20,000 bases of DNA. Source: Chrysomallon squamiferum. Its lineage: Eukaryota > Mollusca > Gastropoda > Neomphalida > Peltospiridae. Below the pieces are notes generated by a model, which was given only the letters and a program-made list of their open reading frames with translations, did not search any database and had not been told where the DNA came from. This document shows, piece after piece, positions 1 to 9,590 of the stretch. The position numbers and the translations under genes were made by a program. Location of the stretch: the NCBI GenBank assembly GCA_012295275.1, contig CM022676.1:8826086-8846085 (forward strand), read 5' to 3'. How positions within the stretch are numbered: the stretch's first letter is position 1; every line of letters starts with the position of its first letter.

Positions 1-250
1 TAGATAGATAGATAGATAGATAGATATTATTATTGTTATTCAATAATTTTCATTTGGAAATATTTAAAAAGGGTTAGTGAGATCGTTACACTTGTCACGT
101 CATCTTAACCTTTTGACTTCAAGATTCTCATTTTTGTTTTCACTATCAATTTTATATTTATAATAAATACCAAATTCAACAATACATGCAGTTATTTCAA
201 TTTGTTATTTAACAAAAACAACAATTAATAATAACAAGAACAAGATTAAC

Positions 251-281
<31 letters not shown>

Positions 282-287
282 TAATAT
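1..287. other. left flank with (TAGA)n and (AAT)n, no gene seen
   Basis: The stretch opens with a (TAGA)n tract at 1-26 and contains an (AAT)n tract near 251-281. The rest is AT-rich with no convincing coding frame. The inverted-repeat pairing starts at 288, which pairs with base 20000, so the partner of this flank, if there is one, lies beyond the right edge. The minus-strand open frame that extends into it (209-451) is low-complexity Ile/Phe/Tyr-rich translation of AT-rich DNA and is not called. Confidence 0.6.
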
Positions 288-1313
288 AGTATTTTATATC
301 TAATATTACTGAAACGAAAGACTTTCTGAATTAATGAATATAAAATTAAATATAAAACATTCATAAATACGTAAATAAATATAAATCTTTTTGTTTTAAA
401 TATTAGTTTATAAACTGAACTGAAAAATGTAAGTAATTGAAACCTGTTCAATGAAAATATTTACCGAAGAAGAGAAAATCTATTCCAGATATCTTGTTCT
501 CGTGAAAATACTAATTCTTGAGATCTTCCGTTGATGTAAATAAAACCGATAATATCTGGATAATACCGAATGATTTCTAATAAAAATAGAGTTCAAGTAC
601 ACCCACCCGAAAGCTGTCCCATTTAAAAGTGCATGCACCGACCTGCAGAACCAGTCAGTGACGTTACCGTAAATTGGATTTATTCTAAGTGAACTAGTCT
701 TGCATCAAGTTTTATTTTGGATATTAACATTTTGATGATGAGAAGAAGAAAGAAAAGAAGAAATACAGGAGTAATTATTATAGTCAAAAAAAAATTTCTT
801 TTTTTTTTTTTTTTTTTTTTCTGCATAATCTTGTAAATTGAAAACATTTTTTTTTTTTTTTTTTTTTGTAATTGTTTGTATTAATTCCAAGTTCATTTTT
901 CCAGGCTATCATGACCTATTTAAAAATGGCCAAAGTGACATGTTGTAATATTTGACACAGTATTTTTAATTAGGTCTGTTGTTCGTTCTCAAAAGATTTG
1001 TTCTGATAGAGAAATTGAATTATGTTTATGTAGTTAATACAAAAATCGAGATATTAAATGTAGACAATTTACGAACTATATTTTTAGATTATATTTACTG
1101 ATTTTCTATGTTGCATAGAAGTGAAAAGGCTTGAAGTGTATTTAGTGGTGCGAGCGTATGAAGACGGATAGCGTTCCCCAACATTTTAGTTTTCAGAGGT
1201 TAAGTTTATTAGCTAGACTTTGTGACGTTGTAGGAGTAAAATTATTTCTAATAATTATACTTGCGTACCTTGTTTAGCTCTCATAAACGACACACATACT
1301 AAGTTGGTCTCAC

Positions 1314-1314
1314 C

Positions 1315-1378
<64 letters not shown>
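1314..1378 (+). repeat. (AAT)n microsatellite in left arm
   Basis: About 21 perfect AAT units. The matching tract in the right arm, 18909-18991, is longer and interrupted by one variant base. The two tracts have therefore changed length since the arms duplicated. Confidence 0.97.
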
Positions 1379-1521
1379 TAGTGGTTACTTAAGTTGTAAC
1401 TAACTTTCTATGGGTACGTCCAGTGGCGTGCGAAGGCATCCAAATGTGTAGAGAAAGCAATCCGAGAAAAGAACTTAATAAATTCGGTTGATTTATATTT
1501 AAATCTAATGAAGTATTTATT

Positions 1522-1658
1522 TTATGTTTCATCTGTGTTTACATATTCAAAACCTCTTCCTTTCTCATAATATTTCTCAGTACTAGGCCTTATTCTTGAG
1601 TCGTTGGGGCATACACTCAAGGCGTTGGCCCCGAGCATCCCCAGACCTCTGTATGCCT
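1522..1658 (-). CDS. 3'-terminal exon, tyrosine-motif tail (left arm copy)
   Basis: Read on the minus strand, a C7 tract followed by AG (1659-1667) makes a 3' splice acceptor. It opens a phase-1 exon of two bases plus 44 codons, ending in TAA at 1522-1524. The peptide begins A-Y-R-G-L-G-M-L-G-A and ends F-E-Y-V-N-T-D-E-T. It is polar, has Tyr at codons 2, 29, 30 and 38, and carries one Cys. Y-V-N fits the Y-x-N pattern bound by Grb2-type SH2 domains when phosphorylated. Together with Ig exons on the same strand upstream, this suggests a receptor cytoplasmic tail; that is inference. The same frame read without splicing hits a stop just upstream of the C tract, so an exon start at the CAG is required. 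AATAAA follows the stop by one base. The coding bases match the right-arm copy exactly. I do not recognise the family, and no transmembrane exon was found to link it to the Ig exons. Confidence 0.5.
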
Positions 1659-1744
1659 CTGGGGGGGCTTAGTCTCGCTTGCTAGATAGTCTCGATAAAC
1701 AGATACATGTACACTAAAGTAGCTTTATTAACATGTCTACAGCC

Positions 1745-1884
1745 TATGGATGTTTCTTTATGAGATAGATTAACTGAGTCCAGGAAGATATCAATATTGT
1801 AGTTAAGTTCCAAACTAGAGAAAAAAATGACAAAATGCGAAAAATATGCATGCATGCCTGAAGTGGTTCTTAAAAATAGTTGTC

Positions 1885-1937
<53 letters not shown>

Positions 1938-2310
1938 CAACAATAATCATAATAGAAATAATCATAATTGTAATAATAATTCTTATTATTAATTGATTCA
2001 TTTAATTATTTGTTTATTTGTTTGTTTGTTGTTGGTTTTTTGCTTGTGTGCTTGCTTGCTTTCTTGATTCCAAGTTTGTTTCTAAACAGTTGTTCTTCTT
2101 TAAGTATATTGCTTTTTATACAAGAACATTTTCAAGAAATGACGTTCAGTAGAAACATCATTTTTTTTCTACTATGCTTTAGCACTTGCTCAGATAAAAT
2201 CTGTTCTAGATAAATTGTTCTTCATTTGTACTAAATTTATATATCAGTGGAACACGCACAGACAAGTTACTTTCGCATTTAATTCAGGAAATGAGCTAAC
2301 TTTATTATTA
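1745..2310 (-). repeat. inverted copy of the C-(ATT)n-D intronic module
   Basis: The segment 1745-1886 is the reverse complement of block D (compare 5406-5585). An (AAT)n tract follows at 1886-1934, then 2010-2250 is the reverse complement of block C (compare 5070-5296). Next comes the first unit of the 29-bp minisatellite, and the copy breaks off in an ATT run near 2300-2325. In the plus-strand gene this module precedes an Ig exon. Here no Ig exon follows, so it is a stranded fragment. The open frame at 2010-2213 within it is a shadow of this non-coding repeat: equivalent frames recur in the other copies. Confidence 0.85.
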
Positions 2311-3025
2311 TTATTATTAACAACAACTGTTTTCAAGAATCACTTGCGGCATTCATGCATATTTTTCGCATTTTCTGGAGTCAGTTAATCTTTCCCATTA
2401 ACAAACATCCATAGTTAGATACTTCGAGTCAGTCAACAACTGAATTCAAAATACAACAAATAAAACACACAAAAAAATAAAAATAATAATAATTCCAATG
2501 ATAAAAAAAAAAAAAAAAAAAATGCACAGATCTTTATAATAATTTCAAAATCTCCAGGTATGAAATATGTAACAAAGGAAGTGTATGCTCAGTATCATTA
2601 TAATAAAGTTATTGACTTTGTGGATGTGATCGCGTGTGCCAAAATGGGACGATATATTCTACCATTCCTCAACTGTAACACTAAAAAGTTGTTCAATGTT
2701 GTTAACAATGTTATTATTTGAGGTTTTGGTTTTGGTGATATTCTGTGTATAAAGTATGTTAGTATTAATATTACTTAACAAAAATGTACTTATTCGTCTG
2801 AACTGTTTAACATAAAGTTGTGTGATGATGCAGAATTGTTACAAAAACAACAACAACAAAAATAAAAACAAATAAAAAAGTAAGAACACAAGATTTTTAA
2901 ACAAACCTTTTTTTATTTTTTCTAAACATTAAGAGTAATCATTACGTATAATATAGAACTATTAAATCCGAAATGGAGAGTTTGTAACTTAATACAGTAT
3001 TATTAATAATAATAATAAAGAAAAA

Positions 3026-3062
<37 letters not shown>

Positions 3063-3775
3063 CATAGTTATAAATAAATAATGCAAAAACAGTACAAACT
3101 ACTGTAACGGAAAAATGTTCAGTTAGGGTCCTTGATAGAATAAAAAAAAACTTTCAGTTAGAGACAGGATATCATCTAAGCAAAAAATATTATAATAATA
3201 AAACATTAAAATAGTATCTATAATATCATCTCGTAAAAACTGTAATAATAAAAAATATCAATTTATTGTACATGATAGGACCTAAAAACAAACAAAGAAA
3301 TAAATCAAAGGAAATAAATAATATGAACAACATAAATGAAAGAGAAAAGAAAAATAAATAAATCTATAAATAAATAGATAGATAAACTATGAAGAAAGCT
3401 GAAATAATACAAATAAACTGAAATGAAACAAACACCTAAATAAATAATTAAAATACAAAAATAAAATAAAATAAAATAAAGTAAAATAAAATAAATAAAT
3501 AAATAAATAAATAAAGAATAGTCTTTGAATTTATAAACAAGAGAATATAAATGATTTGAAAAATACAAGAAAGAAAAAAGCAAACTATATACATGTAACA
3601 ATGTATCTTCATTTTCTGAACATTAGAACAAATTTTGAAACTGCAACAGGAATAATGTAAACAAATGTCCATCGAATATTACTTCAGTGGTGATTGTTGG
3701 TAAACCAGCTATGTGGATTAAGCTGACTAATCTACAAAACCAAAGATATAAATTAATTGCTATATCTATAATACA

Positions 3776-3778
<3 letters not shown>

Positions 3779-3849
<71 letters not shown>

Positions 3850-3869
3850 TGTGTGTGTGTGTGTGTGTG
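3779..3869 (+). repeat. (GT)n microsatellite, unit 1
   Basis: About 45 GT units with one CT variant at 3849-3850. The orthologous tract in unit 2 (11084-11148) is shorter. The Val/Cys repeat frame across it is an artefact of the dinucleotide. Confidence 0.97.
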
Positions 3870-4334
3870 AAGCTGGAGAGATCTATATTATTAGATTCAA
3901 ATCCAAATATTTAATATTTATTAATCATTGTAAATAAATAAATAAATAAATAAATATTATTTTCCTTACATGTAAATCATCGAATGACACGAAGCACTCT
4001 GTGACTAGATTTTTCTAATCTGACTAAAAAGAAAAATGTTTAAATTATTTTATTTTTATTATATTCTTCATTACTGAATTTGTTGTTATTATAAGTGGAA
4101 ACTGAAACATTAGATAAGCTGTAGGTCATGACATTTTAAAACTATTACTTAATATAAAACCAATGTTTTTACTTTTATCAAGAACCGCATACGTAATCTT
4201 GATAATAGCATTGTTATTTATTAAATTCAATATTCTTAAAAATGACTACATATATGAACAAACACAAGATGCACACAAATGTAAACAAATTACAAAATAC
4301 ACGCAGTCTGGAACTTAGCGATATACATATACAT

Positions 4335-4337
<3 letters not shown>

Positions 4338-4378
<41 letters not shown>
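4338..4378 (+). repeat. (CA)n microsatellite, unit 1
   Basis: About 20 CA units, matched at 11612-11650 in unit 2. The His/Thr and Cys/Val frames on the two strands come only from the repeat. Confidence 0.95.
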
Positions 4379-4380
<2 letters not shown>

Positions 4381-4528
4381 CATACACAAAAAATCTCACA
4401 TTAAAACAGATAAATACAAATAAGTAGATAAACACACACACATAAAAAAAAAAAACGAACAGAAAAATCCGCACATATTGACACCCGCACTACATATATA
4501 CACACACAACTCACGGACACACAAAATA

Positions 4529-4770
4529 TTTTTTTGTTTCAGAACAAGCATCATCAGTTCCTTCTCCACAGACAGCTACGTAGCCACGAGGTAGATTGCC
4601 TTTGAATTCACACGAATTGTATTTCTGATCAAATACACCAAGAACGTGTGCGGCAGCATAGATAAATGTCGAGCCACCCTCAAGAGGAGTTTCTGACTCA
4701 GTACACGTAACCGAAAAAGGCTGACTGGTTGTCACTGTCGGGACCGACTTAGTAAGAGACAGCTGTATTG
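4529..4770 (-). pseudogene. Ig-like V-type exon, truncated copy
   Basis: Minus-strand acceptor TTTTGTTCCAG, then a phase-1 exon starting at 4770, open for 79 codons and colinear with the intact exon at 11819-12165. It keeps the B-strand V-T-C (Cys22), the N-S-C site (Cys53) and the core L-P-R-G-Y-V-A-V-C-G-E. After C-S-E-T-K it runs across a deletion junction into intron sequence and stops at 4511-4513. Roughly 130 bases present in unit 2 are missing: the last 36 codons, with the G-x-W-W-C motif and the second core cysteine (Cys98), and the GTAAGT donor. As it stands it could neither fold as an Ig domain nor splice onward. Compared with unit 2, ten codons of 79 differ, all changing the amino acid. 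It is most simply a broken exon. An artefact of assembling near-identical tandem copies is possible. Confidence 0.8.
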
Positions 4771-4853
4771 CTGGAACAAAAGTTTAAGAAAGTAAAAGTG
4801 AAAACAAAATTTTTCTCTTTTATTTATAATATTGCTGGACAGGCGCTAATGTC

Positions 4854-5055
4854 CTGAACTATTTCCGAAAGTAGTTAATGTACAGAATTATTTGAGAAAG
4901 TAGTTAATGTACAGAATTATTTGAAAAAGTAGTTAGTGTACTGAATTATTTGAGACACTACCTTATGTAGTAAATTATTTCACAAAGTAGCTGATGCACT
5001 GAATTATTTGAGAAAGTAAGCTAATTTCCTGAATTAAATGCGAAAGTAACTTGTC
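4854..5055 (+). repeat. 29-bp minisatellite, 7 units, intronic
   Basis: Seven tandem units of about 29 bp, each close to GAATTATTTGAGAAAGTAGT followed by TAATGTACA. They lie about 85 bp upstream (on the minus strand) of the Ig exon acceptor. The corresponding arrays have 8 units at 12249-12479 and about 6 units in inverse orientation at 17464-17640. Confidence 0.92.
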
Positions 5056-5069
5056 TGTGCGTGTTCCAC

Positions 5070-5374
5070 TGATATATAAATTTGGTGCAAATGAGGAAGA
5101 ATTTATCTAGAACAGATTTTACCTGAGCAAGTGCTAAAGCATAGTAGAAAGAAAATGATGTTTCTACTGAACGCCATTTCTTGAAAATGTTCTTGTACTA
5201 AAAGCAATATACCTAAAGAAGAACAATTTTTTAGAAACAAACTTGGAATCAAGAAAGCAAGCAAGCACACAAGCAAAAAACCAACAACAAACAAACAAAC
5301 ACATAATTAAATGAATCAATTAATAATAAGAATTATTATTACTATTATGATTATTTCTATTATTATTATTGTTA

Positions 5375-5406
<32 letters not shown>

Positions 5407-5585
5407 GATAACTATTTTTAAAAAACACTTCAGGCATGCATGCATATTTTTCGCATTTTATAATTTTTTTCTCTAGTTTGGAACTTAACTACAATATTAG
5501 TATCTTACTGGAATCAGTTAATCTACCTCATAAAGAAACATCAATAGGTACATACTTCAAATCAGTGAACAACAGAATTCCAAAA
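5070..5585 (+). repeat. module C-(ATT)n-D, unit 1
   Basis: Block C (5070-5296) contains CTGAGCAAGTGCTAAA and a GATGTTTCTACTGA segment. An ATT/GTT microsatellite follows at about 5358-5405. Block D (5406-5585) contains CAGGCATGCATGCAT and a conserved AATCAGTTAATCT segment. The pair is nearly identical at 12494-13034. It recurs in more diverged or partial form at 9206-9762 and 15737-15835, and in inverted orientation at 1745-2310 and 16985-17459. The short open frames over block C (minus) and block D (plus) are conserved only because the DNA is duplicated, and they show no protein signature. Confidence 0.9.
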
Positions 5586-5767
5586 TCCAGAAAAAAAACA
5601 ATAAAAAAACGTTCCAAATGATAAAAAAAAAACACTAATCTTCACAGATATGTATAACAATATTAAATTCTCCAGATATAAAATATGTAAGAAAGCAAAT
5701 GTCTCTTCAATATCTTTATAATAAAGTTGTTAGCTTTCTGGATGTCGTCTCCAGATATAATGCCAAC

Positions 5768-6030
5768 ACGTGACAATAGGATCTCGTATCTCAATTTGCT
5801 CGTAAATGAAATTAATTTTCCCAACTGAAATTAATTGAAAAACCATTAATCCTTTCCAGCCCACCAAAATCCACCCCACTTTATATATATATATTTTTTT
5901 ATTTGTAACGACGACTTCGCCCACCATTCTGCAGCAGCGGCAGCAATATCCGCCACCCGTTTGTCTAGTCTGGCTGTCATACCATTGTTTTGCACTTTTG
6001 GTTTCACCAGTTCACGTGTCTTGTCCTTTA
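5768..6030 (-). mobile_element. partial Tigger-like element beside the fuller one
   Basis: The segment 5768-5905 is a diverged second copy of the terminal region seen at 6075-6205. Both share TCTCAATTTG followed by CTCG or TTCG, an AATTAATTTTCCCAACTGAA segment, and the CCATTAATC/CC(G/T)TTCCAGC run. It continues into a GC-richer stretch at 5915-6030. Read on the minus strand, that stretch has an open frame of about 40 codons (K-D-K-T-R-E-L-V-K, then D-I-A-A-A-A-A-E-W-W). This may be internal coding sequence of the element, but I cannot place it in the transposase. Confidence 0.6.
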
Positions 6031-6038
6031 AAAAAATA

Positions 6039-6774
6039 CAGTGGTACCTTTACTTAAGTGTTTAATTCGTTCTGTGACACAGCTCGTTTCTCAATTTGTT
6101 CGTATATCAAATTAATTTTCCCAACTGAAATTAATTCAAATGCCATTAATCCGTTCCAGCTCCTCCAAATCCACCGCAATTTTTTAATTTTCTTTCTATT
6201 TGTAACGCGTTTTTAAATAAGAAAAATGTATGTATAAATGACAAATATTGTAAAAAAAAAAAAAAATAGAGACAAATAAATTCGTTTCGTAAAGTGTAGA
6301 TATCTTTGATTTCAGACAAATTATTTCAACGCCTTTGCCTGGAGTTACAGCCTTTATCGACTCCTTCAGCTTCGGTATGGTACACATCGTGGAAGTACTA
6401 CGCTCGTTCTGCCAAGCCAAGTCACTCACATTTTCTATGAATTCAAGCTTTAATGCAATAAGATCATCCGATTCTTGTTCTCAGTACTGTCCTTTGCACT
6501 AATTTTCTTACGACCCATGGAAATTTGTGAAAATACTCCACATAACGCGAGCACAACACAACAGAGATACTTCCGCGGCGAGGAACCACGTGAAGTAAAC
6601 GAGTGAGACGCGGGATGCTGGCCGGATGTTACGTTGTTCGTTACGCCAATTAGCGGCGTCCTATCTGAAGGTCGCTCGTAACTCGGATTTAGGCCTACAA
6701 CTCAAAGCAAAAATCTGCCCCGGCGACTGCTCTTAACTCGAAAAACTCGTAAGTTGAGGCAGTGGTAGCTCTAC
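6039..6774 (-). mobile_element. Tigger/pogo-like DNA transposon, internally deleted, unit 1
   Basis: The 736-bp element is flanked by TA dinucleotides at 6037-6038 and 6775-6776, the target-site duplication expected of Tc1/mariner-pogo elements. The left end starts CAGTGGTACC. The right end, read inward, is GTAGAGCTACCACTGCC followed by AACTTACGAG. Both run into the TTAATTCG/TTTTTCGAG and 'TCGTAACTCG'-type motifs common at ends of Tigger-like elements. The interior holds an N-terminal transposase remnant on the minus strand. At this length it lacks the catalytic domain and is non-autonomous. It sits in the same place in unit 2, so it inserted before the tandem duplication. Confidence 0.8.
6196..6518 (-). 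pseudogene. Tigger-like transposase N-terminal fragment, unit 1
   Basis: An ATG at 6518-6516 begins M-G-R-K-K-I-S-A-K-D-S-T. After one frameshift near 6475-6485 the frame continues through L-I-A-L-K-L-E-F-I-E-N-V-S-D-L-A-W-Q, then R-S-T-S-T-M-C-T-I-P and K-E-S-I-K-A-V-T-P-G-K-G. This is the N-terminal helix-turn-helix DNA-binding region of Tigger/pogo transposases (the R-S-T-S-T...K-x-K-E-x-I-K-A-V-T-P-x-K-G pattern, from memory of the family). After about codon 90 homology fades into an A-rich tract (6254-6268). The CENP-B-like second DNA-binding domain and the DDE catalytic domain are absent, so the protein is not functional. The frame stays open to 6196, but its last 40 or so residues are probably not transposase. 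Confidence 0.72.
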
Positions 6775-6776
6775 TA

Positions 6777-7232
6777 TGTAATCCGAAGCTGAGACTGTCA
6801 TTTTTACAAATGACCACCTCTGACGTTTCGAGGAGACGCGATTCGATTCCTGTGAAATCTCCGACTTTTCACGATGCCTGTGTAATCAAGGCTGCTATAG
6901 CAGACTTTGCATTGCTAAATTATTGCGCATGAATTTCAGTGATCGCTACAAATGTTTTAACATCCCACTGTATAAAGATACATTCATAACTTTTTAAAAT
7001 ATTTTCTTCGTCCTTCGAAAACAGATATGCGCTTGATCCACTGAATATAAAAAATGATTATTATTAACAGCGCATCGCCAACTCAACGTCACATTCTCAT
7101 AAATATCAATTATCACAATGCGTGGCGATCTTTTACTTTCAGAGCCATAGAAACTATCTTACATTTCACACACCGACAGACACACATAAACACACACACG
7201 TAGATATATAATACATACAGAATGTTACAAAG

Positions 7233-7265
<33 letters not shown>

Positions 7266-7348
7266 TCGCCCGCAAAGATACTTGGTTTTTATTTAATTGC
7301 AAATAATAATAAACTTGTTAATAGTAAATTCCTTTGATGGAATATTAC
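6777..7348. other. non-coding stretch after the transposon, unit 1
   Basis: Moderate-complexity sequence with no supported gene. A GATTCGATTCC segment at 6840-6850 resembles a pol III B box, but no A box or tRNA fold goes with it. An (AT)n tract lies at about 7234-7261. Unit 2 lacks 33 bp corresponding to about 6777-6809, directly at the transposon end. Confidence 0.55.
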
Positions 7349-7453
7349 TTATAGGAGTATTTTGACAAACAAGTAATTTGAACATTGTTCTGTACCATCC
7401 CTTCGTTTAACTTGCACCAGTTACGCCGATTCCCGACATCCATTTCACAAATG
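7349..7453 (-). other. candidate small cysteine-containing exon, unit 1
   Basis: On the minus strand a CTCCCCAG acceptor precedes a 105-base stretch that ends at a GTAATA donor-like site. In phase 2 it is open for 34 codons, starting I-C-E-M-D-V-G-N and including N-W-C-K-L and N-N-V-Q-I-T-C-L, a phrase reminiscent of an Ig B-strand. It lies 2.6 kb upstream of the Ig exon on the same strand. Its exit phase (2) does not fit the Ig exon entry phase (1), so the two could not join directly. The acceptor has a weak pyrimidine tract. The copy in unit 2 differs by one replacement, Arg to His. This is a tentative exon, possibly chance. Confidence 0.22.
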
Positions 7454-7482
7454 CTGGGGAGATCAACTTTAATTTCAAAATT

Positions 7483-7645
7483 AACAAGAACATGGACCCA
7501 GGTTTTTTAATATTTCAATTACCAATATGTGAAACATATGTCAAAGGTGAATATTAGGACCATGTCGTCCGAAAAAGGGGATAAATCCGAACTTTCCCGA
7601 ATGCAGTCTTAGCTTCTATCGTCTGCTTGACGGTCTTCCGATTTC

Positions 7646-7702
<57 letters not shown>

Positions 7703-7861
7703 TTTTTTTTTTAACTGTTTTTTTTTAATTGGTTGGTTAATTTGGTTTATTAATTTCGAACCCTGTTGTATTTAGTATTTTCTTTCATTTTAGTAAGTAT
7801 ATTGTTTATTTATATTTATATTTATTCACTGTACTAAAATAAATAAATAAATAAACAAATA

Positions 7862-7895
<34 letters not shown>

Positions 7896-8180
7896 TAATA
7901 GACATGAAAATTTCAAATCAATGAATATTTTAAAGAACAAATGCAAAACGTTACCAAATCGAAATCCTTTTCTTGCAAAAAGATAATTCTAGTGACCTTG
8001 ACTGATTTCGTAATCAGCAACGTAGACATAATTTACGTCATTATTTCAAAATAATGTATCGCTATTTGTCAAACAATGTAGCAGTTTGATGAAATACCAG
8101 ACTTATCCCGTCTCTATTGATGTGTTCTTTTCATTGTTATTACTGTTGTTGCTGTTGTTGTTGTTGTTGCTGCTGCTGCT
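7483..8180. repeat. dispersed AT-rich repeat Z, first copy
   Basis: It starts near GGACCCAGGTTTTT, passes through a GC-richer patch (TCCGAA...AAATCCGAACTTTCCCGAATG, 7566-7604) and an (ATT)n tract at about 7648-7697. It then contains AAATAAAT/AAT runs, a conserved GACCTTGACTGATTTCGTAAT segment and a GTT/GCT tract. It is repeated immediately to the right (8183 onward), at 14940-15620, and in pieces at 16224-16740. Its microsatellite-bearing structure suggests a non-autonomous mobile element, but I could identify neither termini nor family. Confidence 0.7.
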
Positions 8181-8182
8181 GG

Positions 8183-8283
8183 ACCCAGGTTTTTGAATGT
8201 TTCCATTATTAATATGGATCGAAAAATAATGAAAATTTTATCAAAATCGGAGATGATCGGTCTACTGCAATAATAATAATAAT

Positions 8284-8346
<63 letters not shown>

Positions 8347-8713
8347 AACAACAACATCAATAATAAAATGAATAGTAACACTAACAACAACAACAATAAC
8401 AATTATTAAAAGGGCTTAAAATGTCCAGTCTTCACATCGCCAAATGCGAATATTCGGATTATCTCGGCCGAATACGCGAATAAATCCGAGCCTTCCCTAA
8501 CGCCATGTTAGCTTTTTTTGCCGTCTGCTCCGAAATTTTCTGTTTATTTTTTATTTTTTTATTTTTTGAACTGGTTTGTTTTATTGGATGGTTAATTTGG
8601 TACTTAGAATGCTACATTTCAGAGAATATTCGAACGGTATAGTATTAAGTATTTTCTTTCAATAGAATCAATATATTGTTTATTTATACTTATATATATT
8701 CACTGTACTAAAA

Positions 8714-8745
<32 letters not shown>

Positions 8746-9060
8746 AATAATAATAGACATGAACATTTCAAATCAATGGATATTTTAAAGAACAAATGTA
8801 AAATTTTACCAAATCGAAATCCTCTTCATGCAGAAAGATAAATCTGATGACCTTGACTGATTTCGTAATGAGCGACGTAGATGTAATTGACGTCATTATT
8901 TCAAAATAATGTATCAATGTTGCAGTTTGATGAAAGAACAGACTTGTCCCATCTGTACCGAGGCTTAGTATTCTTTTCATTATTATTATTGTTGTTATTG
9001 TTGTTTTTGTTGTTGTTGTTGTTTCTGCTGCTGCTGCTGCTGTTATTGTTTCTCTTCTCC
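8183..9060. repeat. dispersed repeat Z, second tandem copy (unit 1 only)
   Basis: This is a diverged copy of 7483-8180 in direct orientation. It shares GGACCCAGGTTTTT, the GC-rich patch at 8436-8505, an (AAT)n tract at about 8269-8343, (AAAT)n/(AAT)n at 8711-8755, the GACCTTGACTGATTTCGTAAT segment, and a GTT/GCT tract at 8985-9050. Unit 2 has no counterpart to this extra copy, which accounts for most of the length difference between the units. The Leu-rich plus-strand frame over it comes from the TTG/CTG trinucleotide tract. Confidence 0.7.
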
Positions 9061-9146
9061 TTATTATTTTGATTGTTCTTCTTCTTCTTGCTATTTTTCG
9101 TCTTCTTCTCTTTGTTCAGTAAACAGTTTGTTACGAAAATGTGTGT

Positions 9147-9192
9147 GTATGTGTGGGGGGTCGGTGTGGGTGGGTGGGTCGGTGGGTGGGTG
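9147..9192 (+). other. G-rich tract with quadruplex-forming pattern
   Basis: The tract contains G6 followed by at least five G3 runs separated by 1-5 bases, for example GGGTGGGTGGGTCGGTGGG. It meets the G3-N1-7 x4 rule on the plus strand. The parallel position in unit 2 (about 15700-15730) is an ordinary GT-rich tract without G3 runs, so this is a local change in one copy. Confidence 0.85.
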
Positions 9193-9205
9193 GTTATGTC
9201 TTTCC

Positions 9206-9590
9206 AATGATATATAAATTACATGGAACAGAATTTAACTGAGCAAGCGCTAAATGTTTGTAAAAATATAATGATGTTTCTACTGATCTCCATTTCTTGA
9301 AAATGTACTTGCTCCAAAAATTATACTGCTAAAGAAGATTTTTGTTTTCTTTTTAGAAAGAAAGTAAAAAGAAAAAATATATTATAATAATAATAAATTA
9401 AAATAAATCAGTAAAATAAAAGAAAATAAAACAAAGTATTTCTATAAATAATTAAATTAAAACAAACAAAAAAGAAAAATAAATAAGTAAGTAAACTGTT
9501 CATTATTCATTTATTTATTTTTATTATTCGCATAATATTTTTTATTCTTCTTCTTATTATTATTATTAGTATTAATATTATTAACAACTA
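9206..9590 (+). repeat. diverged block C and ATT tract closing unit 1
   Basis: The segment 9206-9330 is a diverged copy of block C (GATATATAAATT, CTGAGCAAG.GCTAAA, GATGTTTCTACTGA). An A-rich segment follows, then ATT tracts at about 9540-9590 that mark the junction with unit 2. No Ig exon or minisatellite accompanies it. Confidence 0.8.

Larger units (their letters stand above)
288..1745 (+). repeat. left arm of a large inverted repeat
   Basis: This arm is the reverse complement of 18537-20000, with scattered substitutions and differences in poly-A/T and (AAT)n length. Identity is roughly 97% by eye over the unique parts. Base 288 pairs with base 20000, so the outer end is not reached on the right and the true arm may be longer. 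The inner end is sharp: homology stops after position 1745 on the left and 18537 on the right. The arm carries a 3'-terminal exon (minus strand, 1522-1658), its presumed 3' flank, poly-T tracts near 795-867 and an (AAT)n tract at 1314-1378. The spacer is about 16.8 kb. No transposase is visible in the arm. A duplicated gene end in opposite orientation fits better than a transposon terminal repeat. Confidence 0.93.
2464..4528. other. AT-rich non-coding stretch, probable intron of the minus-strand gene
   Basis: The stretch holds a poly-A run near 2502-2522, an (AAT)n tract at about 3029-3063, AAAT/AAATA-rich sequence at 3455-3520, a 90-bp (GT)n tract and a (CA)n tract. The open frames here, including two rich in Ile, Leu, Phe and Tyr on the minus strand, are translations of AAAT-type repeats and are not called. 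It lies between the Ig exon and the left-arm tail exon, where a transmembrane exon would be expected. I found none that combined a splice acceptor, a donor and a hydrophobic run of suitable length. Confidence 0.6.
2328..9590. repeat. tandem unit 1 (about 7.26 kb)
   Basis: This is a direct repeat of 9593-15990. In order it holds block D (2328-2463), AT-rich intron, (GT)n, (CA)n, a truncated Ig exon on the minus strand, a 29-bp minisatellite, module C-(ATT)n-D, a partial and then a full Tigger-like element, a candidate small exon, and two copies of a dispersed AT-rich repeat ending in block C at 9206-9330. Unique intron between the units is about 99% identical, for example 180 identical bases from 3601. 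The offset grows from about 7.31 kb to 7.45 kb through small indels, and unit 1 is longer than unit 2 because its dispersed repeat is doubled. Both unit ends lie in ATT tracts between blocks C and D. Confidence 0.93.

Noticed and set aside
3305-3672. Minus-strand open frames rich in Ile, Leu, Phe and Tyr that look like membrane proteins (also 10619-10978)
   Set aside because: They translate AAAT/AAATA simple repeats, overlap in two frames, and change frame with repeat length between the two tandem units.
3640-3750. Minus-strand frame after TTGGTTTTGTAG reading L-V-S-L-I-H-I-A-G-L-P, a possible membrane exon
   Set aside because: The hydrophobic run is short and split, the donor is poor, and the phase (2) does not match the Ig exon exit (0).
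3687-3914. Val/Cys repeat frame over (GT)n (also 10993-11211 and the minus-strand frames near 4214-4474 and 11564-11746)
   Set aside because: Direct translation of dinucleotide microsatellites; no other coding evidence.
3969-4035. Minus-strand stretch between CTTTTTAG acceptor and GTAAGG donor that could be an exon
   Set aside because: All three phases hit a stop before the donor, the longest giving only about 14 codons; good splice-like sites alone are expected by chance in T-rich introns.
6840-6850. GATTCGATTCC resembling a pol III B box, suggesting a tRNA or tRNA-derived SINE (also about 14260 in unit 2)
   Set aside because: No A box at the right distance, no cloverleaf stems that pair, and no SINE tail; one 11-base match is weak.
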